A stretch of DNA of 64,000 bases from Bos javanicus (Eukaryota > Chordata > Mammalia > Artiodactyla > Bovidae): positions 124,001 to 188,000 of the forward strand of contig NW_026893632.1 in NCBI RefSeq assembly GCF_032452875.1, in the 5' to 3' direction. Positions 9,902-22,941 of this stretch are shown here, in pieces. The position numbers and the translations under genes are program-made. Position 1 is the stretch's first letter. The number at the start of each line of letters is the position of its first letter. Below the pieces are notes generated by a model. That model was not told the DNA's origin. It saw only the letters and a program-made list of their open reading frames with translations, and searched no databases.

Positions 9902-11644
9902 CTGATCACGTGACTGAGCATGCACTGTTCACGTGGCTGATCATACACTGATTACGTGATTGATCATGCACTGATCACTTGGATATCATGCACTGATCAC
10001 GTGGCTGATCATACACTGTTCACGTGTCTGACCATTCACTGATCACGTGGCTGATTATGCACTGATCACGTGGCTGATCATGCCCTGATCATGTGGCTAT
10101 CATGCACTGCTCACGTGGCTGATCATGAAAACATCAAGTGGCTATCATGCACTTCTCACCTGGCTGGTCATGCAATGTTCACGTAGCTACCATTTACTGG
10201 TCACGTGACTGATCATGCACAGATCACGTAAATGATCATGCACTCTTCACGTGACTGATAATGTACTGATCACCTGACTGATCACGCACTGATCACGTGG
10301 CTATCATGCACTGCTCACGTGGCTGATCATGCAATGATCACGTAGCAACCATGTACTGGTCACGAGACTGATCATGCACTGATCACGTAATTAATCCTGC
10401 ACTGATCACCTGACTCATCATGCACTGATCACGTGGCTGATCACACACGTATCACGTGACTGATCATGCACTGTTCAAGTGGTTATCATGCACTAATCAC
10501 GTGCTATAATTCACTGATCACGTGGATATCATGCACGGGTCACGTGGCTGATCACACACGTATCACGTGACTGATCATGCACTGATCACGTGGCTATCAT
10601 GCACTGATCACGTGGCTATCATGCACTGATCACGTGGCTGATCATGCAATGATCACGTAGCTACCATGTACTGGTCACGTGACTGATCTTGCACTGATCA
10701 CGTGGCTATCATGCACTGATCATGTGGCTGATCATACACTGATCACCTGCCTGGTCATGCACAGATCACGTGACTAATCATGAACTGATCATGTAGCAAT
10801 CATTCACTGATCACCTGGCTGATCATGCACTGATCACATGGCTGGTCATACACTGATCACGTGACTGATCATGCACTGATCACGTGGCTATCATCCACTG
10901 ATCACATGGCTGGTCATACACTGATCACGTGCCTGGTCATTCACTGATCACGTGGCTATCATGCACTGATCACATGGCTGGTCATACACTGATCACGTGC
11001 CTGGTCATGCAGATTACATGACTGATCATGCACTGATCACGTCACTGATCATGCACTGGTCACGTGGCTATCATGCACTGATCATATGGCTGGTCATACA
11101 CTGATCACGTGACTGATCATGCACTGATCACGTGGCTATCATGCACTGATCACATGGCTGGTCATACACTGATCACGTGCCTGGTCATGCACTGATCACG
11201 TGCCTGTTCATGCACTGAATACGTGGCTATCATGCACTGATCACATGGCTGGTCATACAGTGATCACGTGCCTGGTCATGCACAGATTTCATGACTGATC
11301 ATGCACTGATCACGTCACTATCATGCACTGGTCACGTGGCTATCATGCACTGATCACGTGGCTATCATGCACTGATCACGTGGCTGATCATGCAATGATC
11401 ACGTAGCTACCATGTACTGGTCACGTGACTGATCTTGCTCTGATCACGTGGCTATCATGCACTGATCATGTGGCTGATCATACACTGATCACCTGCCTGG
11501 TCATGCACAGATCACGTGACTAATCATGAACTGATCACGTAGCAATCATTCACTGATCACCTGGCTGATCATGCACTGATCACGTGGCTATCATGCAATG
11601 ATCACGTGGCTATCATGCACTGATCACGTGGCTGATCATGCACT
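9902..11644. repeat. Decayed 23-mer tract A5-A6
   Basis: Near-exact copy of 7888-9539 up to about 11150, then the four additional units. GATTTCATGAC near 11284 is a private variant of GATTACATGAC. No gene. Confidence 0.88.
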
Positions 11645-11961
11645 GATACTGTGACTGAGCATGGACTGATCACATGACTATCATGTAGTGATCACGTGAC
11701 TTAATGGCGCTGACCATGTGACTGATCATGCGCTGAGCATGTTTGCTATCATACACTGATCATGTGCCTCTGGAGGCAATAAACAAAGAGCTGAGTAGGC
11801 ATGAATCAAACAGTCATCAGGCAATAATCATGGAACTCAGCTGTGAGGAATCATGCTGCTCAGCTGGCAATAATCAAGCAGCTGAGCAGGCAGGAATTAC
11901 ACAGCACAGCTGGCAATTGTCAAGCAGATGAGCAGAGAGTAATCACGCAACTCAGCAGGCC
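11645..11961 (+). repeat. Cassette A6, short form
   Basis: 317 bp, partner of A3. It has GATACTG in the lead-in, GAGCATG, GTCATCAGG, GCAGAGAGTAATC (private) and GCAACTCAGC. It differs from A3 at about five positions. Confidence 0.94.
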
Positions 11962-12179
11962 CTGATCACATGACTGAGCATGCACTGTTCACGTGGCTGA
12001 TCATACACTGATTACATGATTGATCATGCACTGATCACTTGGATATCATGCACTGATCATGTGGCTGATCATACACTGTTCACGTGTCTGACCATGCACT
12101 GATCACGTGGCTGATCACACACTGCTCACGTAACTGATCATGCACTGATCACGTAATTGATCATGCACTGATCACCTGG
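11962..12179. repeat. Shortened A6-B4 spacer
   Basis: The landmark distance is 437 bp, the same as A3-B3. It is a decayed version of 6075-6292 with no length change. Confidence 0.88.
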
Positions 12180-12483
12180 CTTATCATGCATTGATCATGT
12201 GACTGATCATGTGCTGATCATGTTTGGTGTCACACACTGATCATGTGCATCTGGAGGCAACGAACAAAGAGCTGAGTAGGCAGGAATCAGTCAACAGGCT
12301 ATAATCATGGAACTCAGCTCTGAGAAATCATGCTGCTCAGCTGGAAATAATCAAGTAGATGAGCAGGCAGGAATTATGCAGCACAGGTGGCAATAGTCAA
12401 GGAGATGACAGGCAGGAATCGTACAGCTCAGATGGCAATTGTCAAGCAGATGAGCAGACAGTAATCACGCTGCTCAGCAGGCC
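12180..12483 (+). repeat. Cassette B4 (core)
   Basis: Carries GGCAACGAAC, GTCAACAGG, CTGGAAATAATC, GGCAATAGTCAAGGAG, CGTACAGCTCAGATGG and GCTGCTCAGC, and leaves as AGGCCGTG. Confidence 0.92.
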
Positions 12484-13413
12484 GTGATCACGTGACTGAC
12501 CACGCACTGTTCACGTCGCTGATCACACACCTATCACGTGACTGATTATGCACTGATCACGTAATTGATCATGCACTGATCACGTGGCTGATCAAGCACT
12601 GATTACGTGGCTATCATGCACTGCTAACGTGGCTGATCATGAAATGATCACGCAGCTCCCATGTACTCGTCACGTGACTGATCATGCACTGATCATGTGG
12701 CTGATCATGCACTGATCACGTAACTGATCATGCACTCACGACGTGGCTATCATGCACTGATCACTTGGCTGGTAATACACTGATCACGCAGCTCCCATGT
12801 ACTGGTCACGTGACTGATCATGCACTGATCACGTGGCTATCATGCACTGATCACATGGCTGGTCATACACTGATCACGTGACTGATCATGCACTGATCAC
12901 GTGGCTATCATGCACTGATCACATGGCTGGTCATACACTGATCACGTGCCTGTTCATGCACTGATCACGTGCCTGTTCATGCACTGATCACGTGGCTATC
13001 ATGCACTGATCACATTGCTGGTCATACAGTGATCACGTGCCTGGTCATGCACAGATTACATGACTGATCATGCACTGATCACGTCACTATCATGCACTGG
13101 TCACGTGGCTATCATGCACTGATCACGTGGCTATCATGCACTGATCACGTGGCTGATCATGCAATGATCACGTAGCTACCATGTACTGGTCACGTGACTG
13201 ATCTTGCACTGATCACGTGGCTATCATGCACTGATCATGTGGCTGATCATACACTGATCACCTGCCTGGTCATGCACACATCACGTGACTAATCATGAAC
13301 TGATCACGTAGCAATCATTCACTGATCACCTGGCTGATCATGCAGTGATCACGTGGCTATCATGCAATGATCACGTGGCTATCATGCACTGATCACGTGG
13401 CTGATCATGCACT
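12484..13413. repeat. 23-mer tract B4-A7
   Basis: The decayed first part (GACCACGCACTG, GTCGCTG, CACACCTATC) is collinear with 6597-6844. From 12733 it matches 6845-7525 base for base as far as I can read. No gene. Confidence 0.88.
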
Positions 13414-13775
13414 GATACCGTGACTGAGCATGGACTGATCACATGACTATCATGTAGTGATCACGTGACTTAATGGCGCTGACCATGTGATTGATCATGC
13501 GCTGAACATGTTTGCTATCATACACTGATCATGTGCCTCTGGAGGCAATAAACAAAGAGCTGAGTAGGCATGAATCAAACAGTCAGCAGGCAATAATCAT
13601 GGAACTCAACTGTGAGGAATCATGCTGCTCAGCTGGCAATAATCAAGCAGCTGAGCAGGCAGGAATTACACAGCACAGCTGGCAATTGTCAAGCAGATGA
13701 CAGGCAGGAATCATGCAGCTCAGCTGGCAATTGTCAAGCAGATGAGCAGACAGGAATCACGCAGCTCAGCAGGCC
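13414..13775 (+). repeat. Cassette A7 (CTCAACTG lineage)
   Basis: Same variants as A4 and A5 (GAACATG, CTCAACTG, GACAGGAATC). It opens a third, truncated copy of the 2.0-kb HOR. Confidence 0.94.
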
Positions 13776-14773
13776 CTGATCACGTGACTGAGCATGCACT
13801 GTTCACGTGGCTGATCATACACTGATTACGTGATTGATCATGCACTGATCACTTGGATATCATGCACTGATCACGTGGCTGATCATACACTGTTCACGTG
13901 TCTGACCATTCACTGATCACGTGGCTGATTATGCACTGATCACGTGGCTGATCATGCCCTGATCATGTGGCTATCATGCACTGCTCACGTGGCTGATCAT
14001 GAAAACATCAAGTGGCTATCATGCACTTCTCACCTGGCTGGTCATGCAATGTTCACGTAGCTACCATTTACTGGTCACGTGACTGATCATGCACAGATCA
14101 CGTAAATGATCATGCACTCTTCACGTGACTGATAATGTACTGATCACCTGACTGATCACGCACTGATCACGTGGCTATCATGCACTGCTCACGTGGCTGA
14201 TCATGCAATGATCACGTAGCAACCATGTACTGGTCACGAGACTGATCATGCACTGATCACGTAATTAATCCTGCACTGATCACCTGACTCATCATGCACT
14301 GATCACGTGGCTGATCACACACGTATCACGTGACTGATCATGCACTGTTCAAGTGGTTATCATGCACTAATCACGTGGATATAATTCACTGATCACGTGG
14401 ATATCATGCACGGGTCACGTGGCTGATCACACACGTATCACGTGACTGATCATGCACTGATCACGTGGCTATCATGCACTGATCACGTGGCTATCATGCA
14501 CTGATCACGTGGCTGATCATGCAATGATCACGTAGCTACCATGTACTGGTCACGTGACTGATCTTGCACTGATCACGTGGCTATCATGCACTGATCATGT
14601 GGCTGATCATACACTGATCACCTGCCTGGTCATGCACAGATCACGTGACTAATCATGAACTGATCATGTAGCAATCATTCACTGATCACCTGGCTGATCA
14701 TGCACTGATCACGTGGCTATCATGCAATGATCACGTGGCTATCATGCACTGATCACGTGGCTGATCATGCACT
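13776..14773. repeat. Decayed 23-mer tract A7-A8
   Basis: Contains the GAAAACATCAAG and CACTCTTCACG words of the 2.0-kb HOR and a join at about 14695, where CACCTGGCTGATCATG continues into GTGGCTATCATGCAATG. No gene. Confidence 0.85.
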
Positions 14774-15135
14774 GATACCGTGACTGAGCATGGACTGATC
14801 ACATGACTATCATGTAGTGATCACGTGACTTAATGGCGCTGACCATGTGACTGATCATGCGCTGAGCATGTTTGCTATCATACACTGATCATGTGCCTCT
14901 GGAGGCAATAAACAAAGAGCTGAGTAGGCATGAATCAAACAGTCAGCAGGCAATAATCATGGAACTCAGCTGTGAGGAATCATGCTGCTCAGCTGGCAAT
15001 AATCAAGCAGCTGAGCAGGCAGGAATTACACAGCACAGCTGGCAATTGTCAAGCAGATGACAGGCAGGAATCATGCAGCTCAGCTGGCAATTGTCAAGCA
15101 GATGAGCAGACAGGAATCACGCAGCTCAGCAGGCC
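14774..15135 (+). repeat. Cassette A8
   Basis: Long form with GAGCATG lead-in, GTCAGCAGG, CTCAGCTGTG and GACAGGAATC. Its flank carries GATCCTGTGGC. Confidence 0.94.
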
Positions 15136-16386
15136 CTGATCACGTGACTGAGCATGCACTGTTCACGTGGCTGATCATACACTGATTACGTGATTGATCA
15201 TGCACTGATCACTTGGATATCATGCACTGATCCTGTGGCTGATCATACACTGTTCACGTGTCTGACCATGCACTGATCACGTGGCTGATCATACACTGCT
15301 CACGTAACTGATCATGCACTGATCACGTAATTGATCATGCACTGATCACGTGGCTGATCATGCACTGTTCACGTGACTAAGCATGTACTGATCACCTGAC
15401 TGATCACGCACTGATCACGTGGCTATCATGCACTGCTCACGTGGCTGATCATGCAATGATCACGTAGCAACCATGTACTGGTCACGAGACTGATCATGCA
15501 CTGATCACGTAATTAATCCTACACTGATCACCTGACTCATCCTGCACTGATCACGTGGCTGATCACACACGTATCACGTGACTGATCATGCACTGATCAC
15601 GTGGCTATCATTCACTGATCACGTGGATATCATGCACGGGTCACGTGGCTGATCACACACGTATCACGTGACTGATCATGCACTGATCACGTGGCTATCA
15701 TGCACTGATCACGTGGCTGATCATGCAATGATCACGTAGCTACCATGTACTGGTCACGTGACTCATCTTGCACTGATCACGTAATTGATCATGCACTGAT
15801 CACGTGGCTGATCAAGCACTGATCACGTGGCTATCATGCACTGCTAACGTGGTTGATCATGAAATGATCAGGAAGCTCCCATGTACTGGTCACTTGACTG
15901 ATCATGCACTGATCATGTGGCTGATCATGCACTGATCACGTGACTGATCATGCACTGATCACGTGGCTATCATGCACTGATCACTTGGGTGGTCATACAC
16001 TTATCACGCAGCTCCCATGTACTGGTCACGTGACTGATCATGCACTGATGACGTAATTGATCATGCACTGATCACGTGGCTATCATGCACTGATCACATG
16101 GCTGGTCATACACTGATCACGTGACTGATCATGCACTGATCACGTGGCTATCATGCACTGATCACATGGCTAGTCATACACTGATCACGTGCCTGGTCAT
16201 GCACTGATCACGTGGCTATCATGCACTGATCACATGGCTGGTCATACACTGATCACGTGCCTGGTCATGCACAGATTACATGACTGATCATGCACTGATC
16301 ACGTCACTGATCATGCACTGATCACGTGGCTATCATGCAATGATCACGTGGCTATCATGCACTGATCACGTGGCTGATCATGCACT
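15136..16386. repeat. Hybrid 23-mer tract A8-A9, no B
   Basis: It begins like an A-to-B spacer (CATACACTGCTCACGTAAC, GTAATTG) but near 15360 switches to the A-only type (CACTGTTCACGTGACTAAGC, also at about 20853). The expected B cassette is therefore missing through recombination. No gene. Confidence 0.82.
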
Positions 16387-16748
16387 GATACTGTGACTGA
16401 GCATGGACTGATCACATGACTATCATGTAGTGATCACGTGACTTAATGGCGCTGACCATGTGACTGATCATGCGCTGAGCATGTTTGCTATCATACACTG
16501 ATCATGTGCCTCTGGAGGCAATAAACAAAGAGCTGAGTAGGCATGAATCAAACAGTCATCAGGCAATAATCATGGAACTCAGCTGTGAGGAATCATGCTG
16601 CTCAGCTGGCAATAATCAAGCAGCTGAGCAGGCAGGAATTACACAGCACAGCTGGCAATTGTCAAGCAGATGACAGGCAGGAATCATGCAGCTCAGCTGG
16701 CAATTGTCAAGCAGATGAGCAGACAGGAATCACGCAGCTCAGCAGGCC
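16387..16748 (+). repeat. Cassette A9
   Basis: Starts the 5.49-kb HOR. Long form with GATACTG, GAGCATG, GTCATCAGG and GACAGGAATC. Confidence 0.94.
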
Positions 16749-17148
16749 CTGATCACGTGACTGAGCATGCACTGTTCACGTGGCTGATCATACACTGATT
16801 ACGTGACTGATCATGCACTGATCACTTGGATATCATGCACTGATTCTGTGGCTGATCATACACTGTTCACGTGTCTGACCATGCACTGATCACGTGGCTG
16901 ATCATACACTGCTCACGTAACTGATCATGCACTGATCACGTAATTGATCATGCACTGATCACGTGGCTGATCATGCTCTGAACACGTGAGTGATCATGCA
17001 CTGATCACGTGACTGATCATGCACTGATCACGTGGCTATCATGCACTGCTCACGTGGCTGATCATGCAGTGATCACGCAGCTACCATGTACTGGACACAT
17101 GACTGATCATGCACTGATCACGTAATTGATCATGCACTGATCACCTGG
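16749..17148. repeat. A9-B5 spacer
   Basis: Standard 664-bp spacing with core variants GATTCTGTGGC and GCTCTGAACACGTGAG. Here GTGACTGATC replaces GTGATTGATC of the other HOR copies near 16803. Confidence 0.88.
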
Positions 17149-17451
17149 CTTATCATGCATTGATCATGTGACTGATCATGTGCTGATCATGTTTGGTGTC
17201 ACACACTGATCATGTGCATCTGGAGGCAATGAACAAAGAGCTGAGTAGGCAGGAATCAGTCAGCAGGCTATAATCATGGAACTCAGCTCTGAGAAATCAT
17301 GCTGCTCAGCTGGAAATAATCAAGTAGATGGCAGGCAGGAATTATGCAGCACAGGTGGCAATAGTCAAGGAGATGACAGGCAGGAATCGTACAGCTCAGC
17401 TGGCAATTGTCAAGCAGATGAGCAGACAGTAATCACGCAGCTCAGCAGGCC
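17149..17451 (+). repeat. Cassette B5 (core)
   Basis: Carries CTGGAAATAATC, GTAGATGGCAGG (1-bp deletion), GGCAATAGTCAAGGAG and CGTACAGCTCAGC. Identical in type to B6 and B7. Confidence 0.92.
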
Positions 17452-19175
17452 CTGATCACGTGACTGACCATGCACTGTTCACGTCGCTGATCACACACCT
17501 ATCACGTGACTGATCATGCACTGATCACGTGGCTCTCATGCACTGATCACGTGATTGCGCATGCACTGATCACGTACTTGTATGCACTGCTCACGTGGCT
17601 ATCATGCACTGATCATGTGACTGATCATGCACTGATCACGTAGCTATCTTGCACTGATCACTTGGCTGATCATACACTCATCACGGGACTGATCGTGCAC
17701 TGATTACGGAGCTATCATGCATTGACTACATGACTCCACATGCACTGATCACGCGGATGATCATGCACTGATCACGTGACTGACCATGCACTGATCACGT
17801 GACTGATTATGCACTGATCACGTGGCTGATCATGCACTGATCACGTGGCTATCATGCACTGCTCACGTGGCTGATCATGCAAACATCAGGTGGCTATCAT
17901 GCACTTCTCACCTGGCTGGTCATGCAATGTTCACGTAGCTACCATATACTGGTCACGTGACTGATCATGCACAGATCACGTAAATGATCATGCACTGTTC
18001 ACGTGACTTATCATGTACTGATCACGTGACTGATCACGCACTGATCACGTGGCTATCATGCACTGCTCACGTGGCTGATCATGCAATGATCACGTAACAA
18101 CCATGTACTGGTCACGTGACTGATCATGCAATGATCACGTAAGTAATCCTGCGCTGATCACCTGACTCATCATGCACTGATCACGTGGCTGATCACACAC
18201 GTATCACGTGACTGATCATGCACTGATCACGTGGCTATCATGCACTGATTACGTGGCTGATCATGCAATGATCACGTAGCTACCATGTACTGGTCAAGTG
18301 ACTGATCTTGCACTGATCACGTAATTGATCATGCACTGATCACGTGGCTGATAAAGCACTGATCACGTGGCTATCATGCACTGCTAATGTGGCTGATCAT
18401 GAAATGATCACGAAGCTCCCATGTACTGGTCACGTGACTGATCATGCACTGATCATGTAGTTGAACATGCACTGATCACGTGACTGATCATGCACTGATA
18501 ACGTGGCTATCATGCACTGATCACTTGGCTGGTCATACACTGATCACGCAGCTCCCATGTACTGGTCACGAGACTGATCATGCACTGATGACGTAATTGA
18601 TCATGCACTGATCACGTGGCTATCATGCACTGATCACATGGCTGGTCATACACTGATCACGTGACTGATCATGCACTGATCACGTGGCTATCATGCACTG
18701 ATCACATGGCTGGTCATACACTGATCACGTGCCTGATCATGCACTGATCACGTGGCTATCATGCAATGATCACATGGCTGGTCATACACTGATCACGTGC
18801 CTGGTCATGCACAGATTACATGACTGATCATGCACTGATCACGTCACTGCTCATGCACTGATCACGTGGTTATCATGCACTACTCACGTGGCTGATCATG
18901 CAATGATCATGTAGCTACCATGTACCGGTCACGTGACTGATCATACACCCATCAGGTGACTGATCATGCACTGATCACGTGGCTATCATGCACTGATCAT
19001 GTGGCTGATCATACACTGATCACCTGCCTGGTCATGCACAGATCACGTGACTAATCATGAACTGATCACGTAGCAATCATTCACTGATCACCTGGCTGAT
19101 CATGCAGTGATCACGTGGCTATCATGCAATGATCACGTGGCTATCATGCACTGATCACGTGGCTGATCATGCACT
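17452..19175. repeat. Decayed 23-mer tract B5-A10
   Basis: The B downstream flank (GACCATGCACTG, GTCGCTG, CACACCTATC, GATTGCGCATGC, ACGGGACTGATCG) keeps the order of 4063-4345 with about 8% substitutions. It then passes through GTAAGTAATCC and CATACACCCATCAGG words. No gene. Confidence 0.87.
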
Positions 19176-19537
19176 GATACTGTGACTGAGCATGGACTGA
19201 TCACATGACTATCATGTAGTGATCACGTGACTTAATGGCGCTGACCATGTGACTGATCATGCGCTGAGCATGTTTGCTATCATACACTGATCATGTGCCT
19301 CTGGAGGCAATAAACAAAGAGCTGAGTAGGCATGAATCAAACAGTCATCAGGCAATAATCATGGAACTCAGCTGTGAGGAATCATGCTGCTCAGCTGGCA
19401 ATAATCAAGCAGCTGAGCAGGCAGGAATTACACAGCACAGCTGGCAATTGTCAAGCAGATGACAGGCAGGAATCATGCAGCTCAGTTGGCAATTGTCAAG
19501 CAGATGAGCAGACAGTAATCACGCAGCTCAGCAGGCC
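19176..19537 (+). repeat. Cassette A10, A/B chimera
   Basis: The A body (GTCATCAGG, CTCAGTTGGC, GACAGTAATC) is followed by a B-type flank: GACTGACCATGC, GTCGCTG and CACACCTATC from 19546. The switch lies in the shared final sub-repeats. This joint created the 999-bp module. Confidence 0.9.
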
Positions 19538-20174
19538 CTGATCACGTGACTGACCATGCACTGTTCACGTCGCTGATCACACACCTATCACGTGACTGAT
19601 CATGCACTGATCACGTGGCTATCATGCACTGATCACATTTCTGGTCATACACTGATCACGTGACTGATCATGCACTGATCACGTGGCTATCATGCACTGA
19701 TCACATGGCTGGTCATACACTGATCACGTGCCTGGTCATGCACTGATCACGTGCCTGTTCATGCACTGATTACGTGGCTATCATGCACTGATCACATGGC
19801 AGGTCATACACTGATCACGTGCCTGGTCATGCACAGATTACATGACTGATCATGCACTGATCACGTCACTGATCATGCACTGATCACGTGGCTATCATGT
19901 ACTGATCACGTGACTGATCATGCAATGATCACGTAGCTACCATGTACTGGTCACGTGACTGATCTTGCACTGATCATGTGGCTATCATGCACTGATCATG
20001 TGGCTGATCATACACTGATCACCTGCCTGGTCATGCACACATCACGTGACTAATCATGAACTGATCACGTAGCAATCATTCACTGATCACCTGGCTGATC
20101 ATGCAGTGATCACGTGGCTATCATGCAATGATCACGTGGCTATCATGCACTGATCACGTGGCTGATCATGCACT
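19538..20174. repeat. 23-mer tract of the 999-bp module
   Basis: Starts with B-type flank and continues with CACATTTCTGGTCATAC and the GTGCC series to A11. It is the prototype for 25028-25664 and 26027-26663. No gene. Confidence 0.88.
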
Positions 20175-20536
20175 GATACCGTGACTGAGCATGGACTGAT
20201 CACATGACTATCATGAAGTGATCACGTGACTTAATGTCGCTGACCATGTGACTGATCTTGCGCTGAGCATGTTTGCTATCATACACTGATCATGTGCCTC
20301 TGGAGGCAATAAACAAAGAGCTGAGTAGGCATGAATCAAACAGTCAGCAGGCAATAATCATGGAACTCAACTGTGAGGAATCATGCTGCTCAGCTGGCAA
20401 TAATCAAGCAGCTGAGCAGGCAGGAATTACACAGCACAGCTGGCAATTGTCAAGCAGATGACAGGCAGGAATCATGCAGCTCAGCTGGCAATTGTCAAGC
20501 AGATGAGCAGACAGGAATCACGCAGCTCAGCAGGCC
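20175..20536 (+). repeat. Cassette A11 (CTCAACTG lineage)
   Basis: Private changes in the lead-in are CATGAAGTG, TAATGTCGCTG and GATCTTGCGC. The body has CTCAACTG and GACAGGAATC. Confidence 0.94.
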
Positions 20537-21876
20537 CTGATCACGTGAGTGAGCATGCACTGTTCACGTGGCTGATCATACACTGATTACGTGATTGATC
20601 CTGCACTGATCACTTGGATATCATGCACTGATCACGTGGCTGATCATACACTGTTCACGTGTCTGACCATGCACTGATCACGTGGCTGATCATGCCCTGA
20701 TCATGTGGCTGTCATGCACTGCTCACGTGGCTGATCATGAAAACATCAAGTGGCTATCATGCACTTCTCACCTGGCTGGTCATGCAATGTTCACGTAGCT
20801 ACCATATACTGGTCACGTGACTGATCATGCACAGATCACGTAAATGATCATGCACTGTTCACGTGACTAAGCATGTACTGATCACCTGACTGATCACGCA
20901 CTGATCACGTGGCTATCATGCACTGCTCACGTGGCTGATCATGCAATGATCACGTAGCAACCATGTACTGGTCACGAGACTGATCATGCACTGATCACGT
21001 AATTAATCCTACACTGATCACCTGACTCATCAAGCACTGATCACGTTGCTGATCACACACGTATCACGTGACTGATCATGCACTGATCACGTGGCTATCA
21101 TTCACTGATCACGTGGATATCATGCACGGGTCACGTGGCTGATCACACACGTATCACGTGACTGATCATGCACTGATCACGTGGCTATCATGCACTGATC
21201 ACGTGGCTGATCATGCAATGATCACGTAGCTACCATGTACTGGTCAAGTGACTGATCTTGCACTGATCACGTAATTGATCATGCACTGATCACGTGGCTG
21301 ATCAAGCACTGATCACGTGGCTATCATGCACTGCTAACGTGGTTGATCATGAAATGATCAGGAAGCTCCCATGTACTGGTCACTTGACTGATCATGCACT
21401 GATCATGTGGCTGATCATGCACTGATCACGTGACTGATCATGCACTGATCACGTGGCTATCATGCACTGATCACTTGGGTGGTCATACACTTATCACGCA
21501 GCTCCCATGTACTGGTCACGTGACTGATCATGCACTGATGACGTAATTGATCATGCACGGATCACGTGGCTATCATGCACTGATCACATGGCTGGTCATA
21601 CACTGATCACGTGACTGATCATGCACTGATCACGTGGCTATCATGCACTGATCACATGGCTAGTCATACACTGATCACGTGCCTGGTCATGCACTGATCA
21701 CGTGGCTATCATGCACTGATCACATGGCTGGTCATACACTGATCACGTGCCTGGTCATGCACAGATTACATGACTGATCATGCACTGATCACGTCACTGC
21801 TCATGCACTGATCACGTGGCTATCATGCAATGATCACGTGGCTATCATGCACTGATCACGTGGCTGATCATGCACT
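20537..21876. repeat. 23-mer tract A11-A12, A-only type
   Basis: Carries CATGAAAACATCAAG, GACTAAGCATG and GATCAGGAAGCTCCC words and no B. It matches 27026-28365, with small differences such as CATCAAGCACTG for CATCCTGCACTG. No gene. Confidence 0.87.
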
Positions 21877-22238
21877 GATACTGTGACTGAGCATGGACTG
21901 ATCACATGACTATCATGTAGTGATCACGTGACTTAATGGCGCTGACCATGTGACTGATCATGCGCTGAGCATGTTTGCTATCATACACTGATCATGTGCC
22001 TCTGGAGGCAATAAACAAAGAGCTGAGTAGGCATGAATCAAACAGTCATCAGGCAATAATCATGGAACTCAGCTGTGAGGAATCATGCTGCTCAGCTGGC
22101 AATAATCAAGCAGCTGAGCAGGCAGGAATTACACAGCACAGCTGGCAATTGTCAAGCAGATGACAGGCAGGAATCATGCAGCTCAGCTGGCAATTGTCAA
22201 GCAGATGAGCAGACAGGAATCACGCAGCTCAGCAGGCC
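21877..22238 (+). repeat. Cassette A12
   Basis: Counterpart of A9, 5,490 bp downstream, with the same markers (GATACTG, GTCATCAGG, GACAGGAATC). Confidence 0.94.
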
Positions 22239-22638
22239 CTGATCACGTGACTGAGCATGCACTGTTCACGTGGCTGATCATACACTGATTACGTGATTGA
22301 TCATGCACTGATCACTTGGATATCATGCACTGATTCTGTGGCTGATCATACACTGTTCACGTGTCTGACCATGCACTGATCACGTGGCTGATCATACACT
22401 GCTCACGTAACTGATCATGCACTGATCACGTAATTGATCATGCACTGATCACGTGGCTGATCATGCTCTGAACACGTGAGTGATCATGCACTGATCACGT
22501 GACTGATCATGCACTGATCACGTGGCTATCATGCACTGCTCACGTGGCTGATCATGCAGTGATCACGCAGCTACCATGTACTGGACACATGACTGATCAT
22601 GCACTGATCACGTAATTGATCATGCACTGATCACCTGG
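22239..22638. repeat. A12-B6 spacer
   Basis: Standard 664-bp spacing, near-identical to 16749-17148. Confidence 0.88.
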
Positions 22639-22941
22639 CTTATCATGCATTGATCATGTGACTGATCATGTGCTGATCATGTTTGGTGTCACACACTGAT
22701 CATGTGCATCTGGAGGCAATGAACAAAGAGCTGAGTAGGCAGGAATCAGTCAGCAGGCTATAATCATGGAACTCAGCTCTGAGAAATCATGCTGCTCAGC
22801 TGGAAATAATCAAGTAGATGGCAGGCAGGAATTATGCAGCACAGGTGGCAATAGTCAAGGAGATGACAGGCAGGAATCGTACAGCTCAGCTGGCAATTGT
22901 CAAGCAGATGAGCAGACAGTAATCACGCAGCTCAGCAGGCC
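22639..22941 (+). repeat. Cassette B6
   Basis: Same sequence type as B5, exactly 5,490 bp away. Confidence 0.92.

Larger units (their letters stand above)
9540..11644. repeat. 2.0-kb HOR, copy 2 (2,105 bp)
   Basis: Matches 7526-9539 but is 91 bp (four units) longer. The extra units lie near 11178-11270 and carry GTGCCTGTTC and the unique GAATACG. Confidence 0.9.
13414..14773. repeat. 2.0-kb HOR, copy 3, truncated to 1,360 bp
   Basis: Follows 7526-8810, then skips about 650 bp of the GGTCATAC series and rejoins just before the next cassette near 14695. GTGGATATAATTC near 14376 replaces GTGCTATAATTC of the other copies. Confidence 0.86.
16387..21876. repeat. 5.49-kb HOR, copy 1 (5,490 bp)
   Basis: The order of A-to-A intervals is 2789, 999 and 1702 bp, with B5 664 bp after the first A. 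The next 6,489 bp repeat it with one extra 999-bp module. Confidence 0.92.
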
